64,000 bases of DNA from contig NZ_MPZS01000002.1 in assembly GCF_002020135.1 (NCBI RefSeq), positions 372,001 through 436,000 on the forward strand. Direction: 5' to 3'. The stretch comes from Thioclava marina (GTDB lineage: Bacteria > Pseudomonadota > Alphaproteobacteria > Rhodobacterales > Rhodobacteraceae). A program made the translations under genes and the position numbers. Of the stretch, positions 34,869-45,008 are shown piece by piece. The notes beneath the pieces are model-generated. The model was not told where the DNA came from and made no database searches. It was given only the letters and a program-made list of their open reading frames with translations. Every line of letters begins with the position of its first letter. Within the stretch, counting starts at the first letter, position 1.

Positions 34869-35483
34869 ATGGCAGAGAAGAAGATTTCCCCCTGGGTGAA
34901 GGCAGGCCTCGACTGGGGGCCGCTGATCGTGTTTTTCATCGCCTTCAACCGGCTCAAGGATGGCAGCTACGAGATCCTCGGGCGGGATTATTCCGGCTTC
35001 GTCGTTGCGACCGCCTTGTTCATCCCGCTCATCGCGTTTTCCACGCTGGTGCTGTGGCGACTGACGGGCAAGCTCTCGGCGATGCAGATCGCGACGCTGG
35101 TGCTCGTTCTGGTCTTCGGCGGGCTCTCGGTCTGGCTCAACGATCCGACCTTCTTCAAGATGAAGCCCACGATCATCTACCTGCTTTTTGCCGGCATCCT
35201 CGGGGCCGGGCTATTGCGAGGCAAGGCCTGGTTGCAGCTGGTAATGGAACAGGCGCTCCCGATGGAGCATGAGGGCTGGATGATCCTGACCAAGCGCTTC
35301 GTCGGGCTATTCCTCGCGCTCGCGGTGGCCAACGAGATCGTCTGGCGCACGATGTCGGACGAGATCTGGGTCGATTTCAAGACCTTCGGCCTGCCGATCA
35401 TCCTGATCGGCTTCATCATGGCGCAGGCGAAGCTCTTCGAGAAATACGGGATCGACAAGGCCGAAGAGGACGGGGTGGAGTAG
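34869..35483 (+). CDS. yciB: Inner-membrane-spanning protein YciB (septation protein A/IspZ)
   Basis: A 204-residue polytopic membrane protein with about five or six helices. Family landmarks are GLDWGPLIVFFIAF, a conserved LNDPTFFKMKPTIIYLLFAGIL (about residues 90-111) and the late NEIVWRTMSDEIWVDFKTFG. YciB interacts with cell-elongation and division factors and affects envelope integrity. It sits 5 bp after the EamA gene, as in many Rhodobacteraceae. Confidence 0.92.
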   Translation: MAEKKISPWVKAGLDWGPLIVFFIAFNRLKDGSYEILGRDYSGFVVATALFIPLIAFSTLVLWRLTGKLSAMQIATLVLVLVFGGLSVWLNDPTFFKMKPTIIYLLFAGILGAGLLRGKAWLQLVMEQALPMEHEGWMILTKRFVGLFLALAVANEIVWRTMSDEIWVDFKTFGLPIILIGFIMAQAKLFEKYGIDKAEEDGVE

Positions 35484-35529
35484 CCACCCGCCCCACCCTC
35501 TCCTGACCGCCCCTGAAAGGGCTCGTCGC

Positions 35530-36219
35530 TCAGCGCTTGAAGAGCACCTTCTGCGCCTCTTTCGATTGCGTCCCGCCACGACGATCCGCGGCCAGCGCCC
35601 GGCCCTTCTGCACCGCGGGACGCGCGGACAATTCATCGAGCCAGCGCTTCAGGTTCGGTTTGTCCTCCAGCGTCTGCTCCTGGCCTTCCCAGAGCGAGGC
35701 CCAGCCCCAGGCCGCCATGTCCGCGATCGAATAGAAATCACCGGCCAGGTAACGGGTCTCGGCCAGCTTCCGGTCCATCACACCGTAGAGGCGGCCGGTC
35801 TCGGTGCGGTAGCGATCCTTGGCGTAAGGCAGATCCTGCGGCGGATCGAGATTGGGAGCGTATTTCAGGAAGTGATGCGCCTGCCCCGCCATCGGACCAA
35901 GCCCGCCCACCTGCCAGAACAGCCATTCCTCGACCGCGATCCGTTCGCGTTCGGTCTCGCCGTAGAACTGGCCCGTCTTGCGCGCGAGATATTGCAGGAT
36001 CGCGCCGCTCTCGAAGATCGAGATCGGCGCGCCGTCTGGCCCCTCCGGGTCCACGATCGCGGGCATTCGGTTATTGGGCGAGATCTTGAGAAACTCGGGT
36101 TTGAACTGGTCGCCCGCGCCGATGTCGATCAGATGGGTCTGATAAGCCAGCCCCATCTCTTCCAGCGCGATCGAGATTTTCCAGCCATTCGGCGTCGGCC
36201 AATAGTAAAGATCGATCAT
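35530..36219 (-). CDS. Glutathione S-transferase family protein (YfcG/YghU-like)
   Basis: A 229-residue GST. The N-terminus MIDLYYWPTPNGWKISIALEE has the TPNGWK motif, where Asn replaces the usual catalytic Ser/Tyr, as in the Nu-class YfcG enzymes that act as disulfide-bond reductases. SPNNRMPAIVDPEG (cis-Pro, about 48-61) and FESGAILQYLARKTGQF follow, then the helical C-terminal domain. Strong GGAGGG before the ATG. It is convergent with yciB and 27 bp after the alpha/beta hydrolase gene, with which it may be co-transcribed. Confidence 0.92.
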   Translation of the reverse strand: MIDLYYWPTPNGWKISIALEEMGLAYQTHLIDIGAGDQFKPEFLKISPNNRMPAIVDPEGPDGAPISIFESGAILQYLARKTGQFYGETERERIAVEEWLFWQVGGLGPMAGQAHHFLKYAPNLDPPQDLPYAKDRYRTETGRLYGVMDRKLAETRYLAGDFYSIADMAAWGWASLWEGQEQTLEDKPNLKRWLDELSARPAVQKGRALAADRRGGTQSKEAQKVLFKR

Positions 36220-36246
36220 GGTCCCTCCGCAGTTGCGTGTCGGGGA

Positions 36247-37164
36247 TCAATCTGCACCGCGCTGGAGCGAAGGCAAGGCGAAGCGCGCTGTGCGTCTGCG
36301 CGCGAAAAGCCGTGACCAGCGCGGGGCCTGAGCCTTGGGCAGCGCCTCGGCGAGGAAAGGCAGCGGTAGCCGCTCTGGCTGGCGCAGCACCTGCCGATAG
36401 AGGTCGAACAGCCCCGCACGCATGTAGCAGGAGAAATGGCAGATGCGTTTCTCCGGCGCTGCGACGGGGTAGCCCAGATCCTCCAGCACCGCCATCACCT
36501 CGGGCGCGTCGATCTGGAGATCGAGCCAGTTGCGGCGCGGTGAGGACAGACCATTGCCAAGGCTTTTCTCGCGCCCGCGCGCCACCCCCAGTTCGAAAAG
36601 AAAATCGAACAGGTCGTTCTCGCGGCTGGTGACGTTGAGCACCTCGCAACTGCGCCCGGCGGGACTGTCCATAGCCTCCTCAGCGCGGCGCTGGAACTCG
36701 GCTGCGGCGAGCAGCACCATTCGCGCGACCTGCCCGGCATGGGCATGACGCAAGGCCCGCAGAGCCACCCGGCAGCCCATGGAGTGGGCGATGATCCCGA
36801 CGGGTCGCCCGGACGCCGCATGAAGTGCTCCGATCAGCCGGGCCAGACGCTGTGCGGCGATCTCGGCCATGTCGTAGATCCGGGTCAGCCGGCCGGTCGA
36901 CTGCCACGAAAATGCGACACCCAGCCCCTCGCCGGGGTTGGAACCCGCAAAGCCGAGCGCGCGCGGCCAGCTGACCGCGGTGTGCAGGTGATAGTTGGGA
37001 TCGAGCGAGAGGATATGGTCATGCGGATCGCGCCCCTCGACCCCGGCCGCATAGCCGTAGCCGTGGATCATGATCACGATCGGCGCGTCTTCGGGCAGGG
37101 CCGCGGCCCGCGCGATCACCTCGGCGGGGAGTTCGGTGCTGGCTTGGACCTCGATGAGCGGCAT
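36247..37164 (-). CDS. Alpha/beta hydrolase (lipase/esterase-like)
   Basis: A 305-residue cytosolic hydrolase. The oxyanion region is MIHGYGYAAG (about residue 32-41) and the nucleophile Ser lies in IIAHSMGCRVALRAL (about 124-138), a GxSxG variant with Ala at the first position. The acid and final His are less clear; DLQIDAPEVM and CHFSCYM are candidates. The substrate is unknown. The ATG has only a weak GAG upstream. Divergent from metZ. Confidence 0.8.
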   Translation of the reverse strand: MPLIEVQASTELPAEVIARAAALPEDAPIVIMIHGYGYAAGVEGRDPHDHILSLDPNYHLHTAVSWPRALGFAGSNPGEGLGVAFSWQSTGRLTRIYDMAEIAAQRLARLIGALHAASGRPVGIIAHSMGCRVALRALRHAHAGQVARMVLLAAAEFQRRAEEAMDSPAGRSCEVLNVTSRENDLFDFLFELGVARGREKSLGNGLSSPRRNWLDLQIDAPEVMAVLEDLGYPVAAPEKRICHFSCYMRAGLFDLYRQVLRQPERLPLPFLAEALPKAQAPRWSRLFARRRTARFALPSLQRGAD

Positions 37165-37331
37165 GACAGAACTCGGATTTCGGGTTTGCGCGGATGCGCT
37201 TGGGAGAACTGAATAGCCAACGCAGTTTTCTTTCTCCGGGTTCCCACGGCCTTAACCCCCCGAACGCACAGGGATCTGTGCGAACGGGCATCGAAGCGAC
37301 CACCCTGCGCGATAAACGGATCCGCTATGCG

Positions 37332-37360
37332 TTGACCCTGTCTCGCACCCGCGTTATCGC
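37332..37360 (+). promoter_or_regulatory. Probable metZ promoter
   Basis: TTGACC (37332-37337) and TATCGC (37355-37360) are exactly 17 bp apart and 38 bp before the metZ start. If correct, the leader is only about 30 nt. Confidence 0.5.
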
Positions 37361-37397
37361 AACGGCAAGCCGCGACAGAGAGCCGCAGGAGGCATCC

Positions 37398-38573
37398 ATG
37401 ACCGAGCGCAAGATCCGCACGAAACTTGTCCATGACGGCATTCGCCGCAGCCAGTATGGCGAGATGGCCGAGGCGCTGTTTCTGACGCAGGGGTTCGTCT
37501 ACCCTTCGGCAGAGGCCGCCGAGGCGCGTTTCCTCTCGTCGGGCGATGACGAATTCATCTATGCGCGCTACGGCAACCCCACGACCCGGATGTTCGAAGA
37601 CCGCATGGCCGCCATCGAAGGCACCGAGGACGCGTTTGCCTGCGCCTCCGGCATGGCCGCGATCAACGGCGCACTGACCTGTCTGGTGAAAGCCGGCGAT
37701 CACATCGTGGCCGCGCGGCAGATGTTCGGCTCGTGCCTGCATGTGCTCAAGGTGCTGGAAGGATTCGGCGTGGATGTCACGCTGGTCGACGGCACCCAGC
37801 TCGACGAATGGCGCGCCGCCATGCTCCCCGAGACGAAGATCTGCTTCTTCGAGAGCGTCTCGAACCCCGGGCTGGAAGTGATCGACATCGCGGGCGTGGC
37901 CAAGATCGCCCATGAGGGCGGCGCCAGCGTCGTGGTGGACAACGCCTTCGCCTCGCCGATCTTCTCGCGCGCGGTCGAACTCGGCGCCGATGTCATTGTC
38001 TATTCCGCGACCAAGCATATCGACGGCGGCGGGCGTGTGCTGGGCGGCGTGGTCTGCGGCACCAAGGAGTTCATCCGCGGACCGCTGGAAATGTATGTGA
38101 AACACACCGGCGGCGCGATGAGCCCGTTTCACGCCTGGGTGCTGCTGAACGGCTTGCAGACGCTCGACCTGCGCGTGCGCGCGCAGGCAGGAAACGCGGC
38201 GGCGGTCGCGGCGGCGGTCGCGGGCCATGAGAAACTCGCGCGCACCGTCTATCCAGGACTGATGGATCACCCGCAGCACGGGCTCGCCATGGATCAGATG
38301 GGCTCGGGCGGCACGATGATCGCGCTGGATCTGGCGGACGGCAAGGAGGCGGCGTTCCGGTTCCTCAACGCGCTACAGATCGTGTCGATCTCGAACAACC
38401 TCGGCGACGCGAAATCCATCGCCACCCATCCGGCGACGACGACGCACAAGAACCTCTCGGACGAGGACCGCGCCGCGATCAAGATCACGCCCGGTCTGGT
38501 GCGGATCTCGATGGGAATCGAGGATGGTTCGGACCTCGTCGCAGATATCAAACAGGCGCTCGAGGCGGTCTGA
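37398..38573 (+). CDS. metZ: O-succinylhomoserine sulfhydrylase
   Basis: A 391-residue Cys/Met-metabolism PLP enzyme that makes homocysteine from O-succinylhomoserine (or the acetyl ester) and sulfide. The PLP lysine is K206 (YSATKHIDGGGRVLGG). Other family blocks are YARYGNPTTRMFEDRMAAIEG (about 55-75), FACASGMAAINGAL and FFESVSNPGLEV. The SNPGLEV and DGGGR forms point to MetZ rather than to cystathionine gamma-synthase. Good GCAGGAGG before the ATG. Monocistronic, with a possible structured leader. Confidence 0.93.
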   Translation: MTERKIRTKLVHDGIRRSQYGEMAEALFLTQGFVYPSAEAAEARFLSSGDDEFIYARYGNPTTRMFEDRMAAIEGTEDAFACASGMAAINGALTCLVKAGDHIVAARQMFGSCLHVLKVLEGFGVDVTLVDGTQLDEWRAAMLPETKICFFESVSNPGLEVIDIAGVAKIAHEGGASVVVDNAFASPIFSRAVELGADVIVYSATKHIDGGGRVLGGVVCGTKEFIRGPLEMYVKHTGGAMSPFHAWVLLNGLQTLDLRVRAQAGNAAAVAAAVAGHEKLARTVYPGLMDHPQHGLAMDQMGSGGTMIALDLADGKEAAFRFLNALQIVSISNNLGDAKSIATHPATTTHKNLSDEDRAAIKITPGLVRISMGIEDGSDLVADIKQALEAV

Positions 38574-38669
38574 TCCGGTGAACCGATTACCGCATTTGCA
38601 CGTATTTCCTTGGACAACGCCCCTATAACGCCCATATCTGGCGGGACCGGGCAGACCGGAGGACAGGAT

Positions 38670-39764
<1,095 letters not shown>

Positions 39765-39780
39765 AGCGCGGGATGAATTG

Positions 39781-39815
39781 AAAAGGGCGGCTCCGCTGGG
39801 AGACCGCCCTTTTTT
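39781..39815. terminator. Bidirectional terminator between folE2 and gltX
   Basis: AAAAGGGCGG (39781-39790) pairs with CCGCCCTTTT (39804-39813), followed by more Ts. The A-run on the other side serves the minus strand. It lies between convergent genes. Confidence 0.9.
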
Positions 39816-39872
39816 CAATCCTGATCGGATCGCGCCGCCCACCCCGAGGGGTGCAGGCCATCTGCGCCCGCC

Positions 39873-41201
39873 TCAGCCCTTCGCGCGCACCTTGTGCAAA
39901 AGCGGCATCAGCTCGCCCATGTCAGGGCCGTGATCCATGCCCGTCACGGCCTTGCGCAGCGGCATGAAAAGCCCCTTGCCCTTGCGCCCCGTCGCCTCCT
40001 TCACCGCCGAAGTCCAATCCTTCCAGGTGGTCTCGGTGTAAGGCGCGTCGGGCAGCATCGTCATGGCCTGCGCAATGAACTCGCGATCCTCATCCGCAAT
40101 CGCGGGCTCGGCCCCGTTCAGGCACAGATCGGCCCAGCCTGCCAGATCGTCGAGCTTGTCGATGTTCTGCGAGGCCACGGCCCAGAAGCGTTCGCGCTGA
40201 TCCTCGGGGATGCCCAGCGCCGCAATCCGGTCGGCCACTGCCGAGAACGGCAGGTGCTGGTTGCGCGCGCGGGTCAGCGGGATCAGGTCGTTGCGATCGA
40301 ACTTGGTCGGCGCCGAGCCGAACTGGCTCAACTCGAACCCGTCGGCCAGCTCGTCGATCGACATCTTCAGCTCGATCGGCTGGCTCGAACCCAGACGCGC
40401 CATCATCGACAAAAGTGCCTCGGGCGCGATCCCTTCGGCGCGCAGATCGCGGATCGAGAGCGCGCCGAGGCGTTTCGACAGCTCCTCGCCATGCGGGCCG
40501 GTCAACAGCGAATGGTGCGCGAAGGCCGGGACCTTACCGCCGATCGCCTCGATGATCTGGATCTGGGTTGCGGTGTTGGTGACGTGATCGCCGCCGCGCA
40601 CGATATGGGTGATGCCCATATCCGCATCGTCCACCGGAGAGGCGAAAGTGTAGAGCACCTGCCCAGAGGCCTTGATCAGCACCGGGTCGGACACCGAGGC
40701 CGCGTCGATCGACAGATCGCCGAGGATGCCGTCGGTCCACTCGATCCGCTCGAGTTCGAGCTTGAAGCGCCAGTAGCCTTCCTTGCCCTCGGCGCGCAGC
40801 GCCTCTTTCTCGGCCTCGCTCAGATGCATCGACGCGCGGTCATAGACCGGCGGTTTGCCCATGTTGAGCTGCTTCTTGCGCTTGAGGTCCAATTCGGTCG
40901 GGCTCTCGAAGCATTCGTAGAGCTTGCCGTCCGCTTTCAACTGCTCGGCTACCTCGGCGTAACGCTCGAGACGCAACGACTGGCGTTCCTCGCGATCCCA
41001 CTCGATGCCGAGCCATTCGAGATCCTGCTTCAGCGCGTCGATATACTCCTGCTTCGAGCGTTCCTGGTCGGTATCGTCGAGGCGCAGGATGAATGTGCCG
41101 CCGGTCTTGCGGGCGATCAGGTAGTTCATCAGCGCGGTGCGCAGGTTGCCGACATGGATATAGCCGGTGGGCGACGGGGCGAAACGGGTAACGGTGGTCA
41201 T
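39873..41201 (-). CDS. gltX: Glutamyl-tRNA synthetase
   Basis: A 442-residue class I aminoacyl-tRNA synthetase. The HIGH-type motif is HVGN in APSPTGYIHVGNLRTAL (about residues 8-24) and the KMSKS-type motif is ELSKRLG (about 238-244). The C-terminal anticodon-binding part is the short form typical of alphaproteobacteria, which often carry two GluRS paralogues. With GatCAB in the window, this GluRS may also mischarge tRNA(Gln). The start at 41201 has CAGGAG upstream; longer in-frame extensions to 41663 run over the divergent neighbour. Confidence 0.95.
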   Translation of the reverse strand: MTTVTRFAPSPTGYIHVGNLRTALMNYLIARKTGGTFILRLDDTDQERSKQEYIDALKQDLEWLGIEWDREERQSLRLERYAEVAEQLKADGKLYECFESPTELDLKRKKQLNMGKPPVYDRASMHLSEAEKEALRAEGKEGYWRFKLELERIEWTDGILGDLSIDAASVSDPVLIKASGQVLYTFASPVDDADMGITHIVRGGDHVTNTATQIQIIEAIGGKVPAFAHHSLLTGPHGEELSKRLGALSIRDLRAEGIAPEALLSMMARLGSSQPIELKMSIDELADGFELSQFGSAPTKFDRNDLIPLTRARNQHLPFSAVADRIAALGIPEDQRERFWAVASQNIDKLDDLAGWADLCLNGAEPAIADEDREFIAQAMTMLPDAPYTETTWKDWTSAVKEATGRKGKGLFMPLRKAVTGMDHGPDMGELMPLLHKVRAKG

Positions 41202-41297
41202 CTGGGCAAACTCCTGTTGGGCCTGCTCTTTCACACAGCGGCCCGTTTGTCCATATGAGGGGCTATGCGAGAGGTGCAGGACGGCTTGGAGAAAGCG

Positions 41298-41714
41298 ATG
41301 AGCGAGACCGACGACTGGCGTGATGTGATGGCCCCGGGCATCGAGGAAATCGAGGCTCTGGCCGAGGCTGCGCGCGCCGCCCTTCCCGAAGCGTTTGCGA
41401 AGGCCGCCGAGGGCGTCGCGATCCGTGTGGAGGATTTCGCCTCCGAAGAGATGCTCGCCGAACTCGGGATCGAAGATCCTTTCGAGTTGACCGGTCTTTA
41501 TGACGGCGTGCCCCTGACCGAGAAATCCGTGATGGACCCGGGCGGACATGCGGATGTGATCTGGCTCTTCCGCCGCCCGATCCTCGACGAATGGGTTTCG
41601 CGGGGCAATGAGAGCCTCGGCACGTTGGTCACCCACATCTTCGTGCACGAACTCGCCCATCACCTCGGCTGGTCGGATGACGACATTTCTTCGATCGACC
41701 GCTGGTGGGAGTGA
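41298..41714 (+). CDS. Zincin-like metallopeptidase family protein
   Basis: A 138-residue protein of the small zinicin-like family (PF06262 type). The zinc motif HELAHHLGW (about residues 118-126) fits HExxH with a following Gly. The conserved LTGLYDGVPLTEKS and VIWLFRRPILDEW blocks are upstream of it. Activity on a substrate has not been shown for most members. GGAG lies 8 bases before the ATG at 41298; an ATG at 41265 is possible but lacks a good site. Divergent from gltX. Confidence 0.85.
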   Translation: MSETDDWRDVMAPGIEEIEALAEAARAALPEAFAKAAEGVAIRVEDFASEEMLAELGIEDPFELTGLYDGVPLTEKSVMDPGGHADVIWLFRRPILDEWVSRGNESLGTLVTHIFVHELAHHLGWSDDDISSIDRWWE

Positions 41715-41813
41715 ACCATCTCACGCTCACGCACGTTCACATATCGGTAGAAGCAGCGCTTTGCGCTAGACTTCGGAACTGGGAGTTTATCCACCATGAC
41801 AGGGAGAATTGAG

Positions 41814-42743
41814 ATGACGAGGAGTTTGATGACCCGCCGTGCCGCGCTCAAGACCGCAGCGATCCTGCCCGCAGCCCCCGCGATCCTGACCGGCACGCGC
41901 GCTGCCGCCCAGAGCACCGAGTCCCCGCCCGCGATCCCGCTTTATCGTCGGATGCAGCTTGGCGACATGACCGTCACGACCCTGCTTGCCGGCACCCGCG
42001 AACTCGAGAACCCGCAGACCATCTTCGGCATGAACGCAAGCCCCGAAGATTTTGCGGAAGTCTCGCAGAATGCCTTCATCCCGCATGACAAATCGCTGAA
42101 TTTCTTCACCCCCACGCTGGTCGAGACCGGCTCGGAAAAGATCCTCTTCGACACCGGCCTCATGCCTGCCGGTATCACCGCCGCGCTCGCCGCTGCGGGC
42201 CATTCGCCCGACGAGATCACGACCGTCGTCATCACCCACATGCATGGCGACCATATCGGCGGGCTGATGGGCGACGGTGGCGAGACCTTCGCCAATGCCA
42301 AATATGTGACCGGCCAGGTCGAATTCGATCACTGGTCGAACGCGGGCAACGAGACTTTCGAGGCCAAGGTGCGCCCGCTGGCCGAGAAGATCACCTTCCT
42401 CAAGGGCGGCGATTCGGTCGTGTCGGGCATTTCCGCTGTCGACGCCTTCGGTCATACGCCGGGTCATATGGCGTTCCGGCTCGAGTCTGGCGGCAAGGGT
42501 CTGATGCTCGCTGCCGACACCACCAACCACTATGTCTGGTCGCTCCAGAAACCCGATTGGGAAGTGAAATACGACATGGACAAGGAAGCGGCGGCCGCCA
42601 CCCGCAAATCGCTTCTGGGCATGGTGGCGGCGGATCGGCTGGCCTTCATCGGCTACCACATGCCCTTCCCCGGCGTCGGCCATCTCGAGGCCACGGGCGA
42701 CGGGTTCCATTTCCACCCGATGACCTATCAGCTCAATCTCTGA
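41814..42743 (+). CDS. Exported metallo-beta-lactamase-fold hydrolase with Tat signal
   Basis: A 309-residue MBL-fold protein. The leader carries TRRAALKTAAILPAAPAIL, a twin-arginine signal with cleavage near residue 33 (AAAQS). Metal ligands are visible in VVITHMHGDHIGGLMG (HxHxDH, about residues 140-155) and later HTPGHMAFRL and AADTTNHYVW. Overall it resembles the methyl-parathion-hydrolase/lactonase group, which folds with two metals before Tat export. The ATG at 41814 has GGGAG upstream; 41796 is an alternative. Substrate unknown. Confidence 0.88.
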   Translation: MTRSLMTRRAALKTAAILPAAPAILTGTRAAAQSTESPPAIPLYRRMQLGDMTVTTLLAGTRELENPQTIFGMNASPEDFAEVSQNAFIPHDKSLNFFTPTLVETGSEKILFDTGLMPAGITAALAAAGHSPDEITTVVITHMHGDHIGGLMGDGGETFANAKYVTGQVEFDHWSNAGNETFEAKVRPLAEKITFLKGGDSVVSGISAVDAFGHTPGHMAFRLESGGKGLMLAADTTNHYVWSLQKPDWEVKYDMDKEAAAATRKSLLGMVAADRLAFIGYHMPFPGVGHLEATGDGFHFHPMTYQLNL

Positions 42744-42766
42744 GCGGGGCGCATACGCCCCGGGTA

Positions 42767-42797
42767 GGCGCGCCGTGCGGCATTCGCGCGGCGCGCC
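42767..42797. terminator. Strong hairpin between the MBL gene and the PfkB gene
   Basis: GGCGCGCCGTGCG (42767-42779) pairs with CGCGCGGCGCGCC (42785-42797) over 13 positions with one U-G wobble and a 5-nt loop. A U-rich tail is missing. It is likely a terminator or mRNA-end stabiliser. Confidence 0.5.
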
Positions 42798-42881
42798 TCT
42801 CCATTCGCAACCGCATCTGTACCCTTGATCGCAGGCGCACAGCTGCGATGATCCGGGTGCAACAAAGCTGCGGAGCGCGCG

Positions 42882-43829
42882 ATGACCTCGATCCTGACGA
42901 TCACGCTGAACCCGACCGTCGATCTCTCGATCGAGGCAGACACGGTGACGCCGGAGCGCAAGCTGCGCTGCACCCGGCCGCTGACGGATCCGGGAGGTGG
43001 TGGCCTCAATGTCAGCCGAGCGATCTCTTCGCTCGGGGGCAACTCCACCGCCTTCGTCGCGCTCGGCGGAACGACCGGTGACAAGGTGATGCGGCTACTG
43101 GCCGAAGCTGGGATCGGTCTCTTTCCCTTCCCCGCACCGGGCGAGACCCGGATGAGCCTCACCGCAACCGATCAAACCACGGGCGAGCAATACCGGTTCG
43201 TGATGCCGGGGCCGGACTGGGGCCCGGCTGACGTCAACAAAGCCCTCAGCCGCATCGCAAGGGCCGCGCCCGAAGGCGGGATCGTGGTTCTCTCGGGCAG
43301 CCAGCCACCCGGCGTGCCCGACGACTTCCCCGCAAGACTTGCGACGCGGATCTCGCGCACCCGCGCACAGCTCTTTCTCGATACCTCCGGCAAGGCGCTG
43401 CACAACCTGTTGAGCGCCGAGGCCAAGCCCGCCGACGTGCTGCGCATGGACGAACTGGAGGCCGAGGAACTGGCCGGGCGCACCTTGCCCGAGCGCACCG
43501 ACAGCGCGGATTTCGCGCAGGAACTGGTGACGCGCGGCCTCGCCCATGCAGTGATCCTGGCGCGCGGCGCGGATGGTAACGTTCTGGCCACCCGCGAGGG
43601 GCGCTGGTTTGCCAAGGCCGCCCCGGTCAAGGTCGTCTCGAAAGTTGGTGCGGGGGACAGTTTCGTGGCCGCGTTCACGCTCGCGCTCGCACGCGGCAAA
43701 TCGCTCCCCGAGGCGCTGCGTCATGGAGCCGCTGGCGCGTCGGCCGCAGTCACCACGCCCGCGACGGATCTCTGCTCTTCGGCGATGGTGCGCAAACTGC
43801 TGCCCCAATGCCCTGTCGAGGCACTCTGA
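42882..43829 (+). CDS. PfkB-family sugar kinase (1-phosphofructokinase / 6-phosphofructokinase II type)
   Basis: A 315-residue ribokinase-fold kinase. The opening is ILTITLNPTVDLSIE, the substrate-binding stretch is DPGGGGLNVSRAISSLGG (about residues 36-53), and the ATP/anion-hole motif with the catalytic Asp is KVGAGDSFVAAFTLALARG (about 249-267). The N-terminal TLNPTVD form is that of phosphofructokinase B, tagatose-6-phosphate kinase and FruK, so the substrate is a phosphorylated hexose, not certain which. It is 66 bp before hisF but probably not functionally linked to histidine synthesis. Confidence 0.9.
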   Translation: MTSILTITLNPTVDLSIEADTVTPERKLRCTRPLTDPGGGGLNVSRAISSLGGNSTAFVALGGTTGDKVMRLLAEAGIGLFPFPAPGETRMSLTATDQTTGEQYRFVMPGPDWGPADVNKALSRIARAAPEGGIVVLSGSQPPGVPDDFPARLATRISRTRAQLFLDTSGKALHNLLSAEAKPADVLRMDELEAEELAGRTLPERTDSADFAQELVTRGLAHAVILARGADGNVLATREGRWFAKAAPVKVVSKVGAGDSFVAAFTLALARGKSLPEALRHGAAGASAAVTTPATDLCSSAMVRKLLPQCPVEAL

Positions 43830-43895
43830 GTGCTGTGCGTTCCCTCTTTGCCTTCGGCCGGCTGCGCGCTATGAAGGCGCCAAAGGAGCCCGCCC

Positions 43896-44657
43896 ATGCT
43901 GAAGACCCGCATCATCCCCTGCCTTGACGTGGCCGATGGCCGCGTGGTCAAGGGCGTGAACTTCGTCAACCTGATCGACGCGGGCGACCCGGTCGAGGCC
44001 GCGAAAGCCTATGACGCGGCGGGCGCCGACGAGTTGTGCTTCCTCGACATTCACGCAACGCATGAAAACCGCGGCACGATGTTCGATCTGGTGACCCGCA
44101 CCGCCGAGCAATGCTTCATGCCCCTCACCGTTGGCGGCGGCGTCCGCAGCCACGAGGATGTGCGCGCGCTGCTGCTGGCCGGGGCCGACAAGGTGTCGTT
44201 CAACTCGGCCGCCGTGGCGGATCCCAACGTGATCGCCGAGGCCGCAGATCGTTTCGGGTCGCAATGCATCGTCTGCGCGATCGACGCCAAGACCGTGGAG
44301 CCGGGCCGCTGGGAGATCTTCACCCATGGCGGGCGCAAATCCACCGGCATCGACGCGGTCGAATTCGCCCGCACGGTGACCGCGAAAGGCGCGGGCGAGA
44401 TCCTTCTGACCTCGATGGATCGCGACGGCACGCGGGCAGGTTTCAACCTCGAACTGACGAAAGCGATTTCGGACGCGGTAGACGTGCCCGTGATCGCGAG
44501 CGGGGGCGTTGGCAATCTCGAACATCTGGTGGAAGGCGTGACCAAGGGCGGGGCGTCAGCCGTGCTCGCGGCCTCGATCTTCCATTTCGGCGAATTCACG
44601 ATCCGCGAAGCCAAGGAATACATGGCCGCCGCGGGCATCCCGATGAGGCTGCAATGA
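43896..44657 (+). CDS. hisF: Imidazole glycerol phosphate synthase subunit HisF
   Basis: A 253-residue TIM-barrel cyclase of histidine synthesis. With ammonia from HisH it turns PRFAR into IGP and AICAR. The catalytic Asp residues are in [17 protein letters not shown] (D11) and [14 protein letters not shown] (D about 130). Phosphate motifs GGGVRS and [11 protein letters not shown] are present. AAGGAG before the ATG. It overlaps hisE by 4 bases (ATGA). Confidence 0.97.
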   Translation: MLKTRIIPCLDVADGRVVKGVNFVNLIDAGDPVEAAKAYDAAGADELCFLDIHATHENRGTMFDLVTRTAEQCFMPLTVGGGVRSHEDVRALLLAGADKVSFNSAAVADPNVIAEAADRFGSQCIVCAIDAKTVEPGRWEIFTHGGRKSTGIDAVEFARTVTAKGAGEILLTSMDRDGTRAGFNLELTKAISDAVDVPVIASGGVGNLEHLVEGVTKGGASAVLAASIFHFGEFTIREAKEYMAAAGIPMRLQ

Positions 44658-44965
44658 GCATTCTGGAGCAACTCGCGGCGACCATCGAAGCCCGTAAGGG
44701 TGCCGACCCGGAAACCTCCTGGACGGCCAAGCTTCTTGCCAAGGGGCCGGAGAAATGCGCCGAGAAATTCGGCGAGGAAGCGGTGGAAGCGATCATCGCG
44801 GCCGCGAAGAACGACAGGGAGAACCTGACTTACGAGGCGGCGGATGTGCTCTATCACCTGCTGGTGATGCTGGCTGCGCGCGACATTCCCCTTGCCGAGG
44901 TTCTCGCCGAACTGGAGCGCCGCGAAGGCACGTCGGGCATCGCCGAGAAAGCATCGCGTGGATAA
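44654..44965 (+). CDS. hisE: Phosphoribosyl-ATP diphosphatase
   Basis: A 103-residue MazG-fold HisE that removes pyrophosphate from phosphoribosyl-ATP, step 2 of histidine synthesis. The metal-binding helices are visible: [17 protein letters not shown] (EExxE pattern, about residues 35-50) and [15 protein letters not shown] (ExxD, about 59-73). It is a separate protein, not fused to HisI, as usual in alphaproteobacteria. Its start lies in the hisF stop codon. Confidence 0.97.
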   Translation: MSILEQLAATIEARKGADPETSWTAKLLAKGPEKCAEKFGEEAVEAIIAAAKNDRENLTYEAADVLYHLLVMLAARDIPLAEVLAELERREGTSGIAEKASRG

Positions 44966-45008
44966 GGAGCACCGCCCCTAAAGCCCGCTTGCTCTATTCA
45001 GGTAAAAT

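Noticed and set aside
41202-41663. N-terminal extension of GluRS by 154 residues
   Set aside because: It covers the divergent metallopeptidase gene, and the GluRS family start (MTTVTRFAPSPTG) is at 41201 with a good ribosome site.
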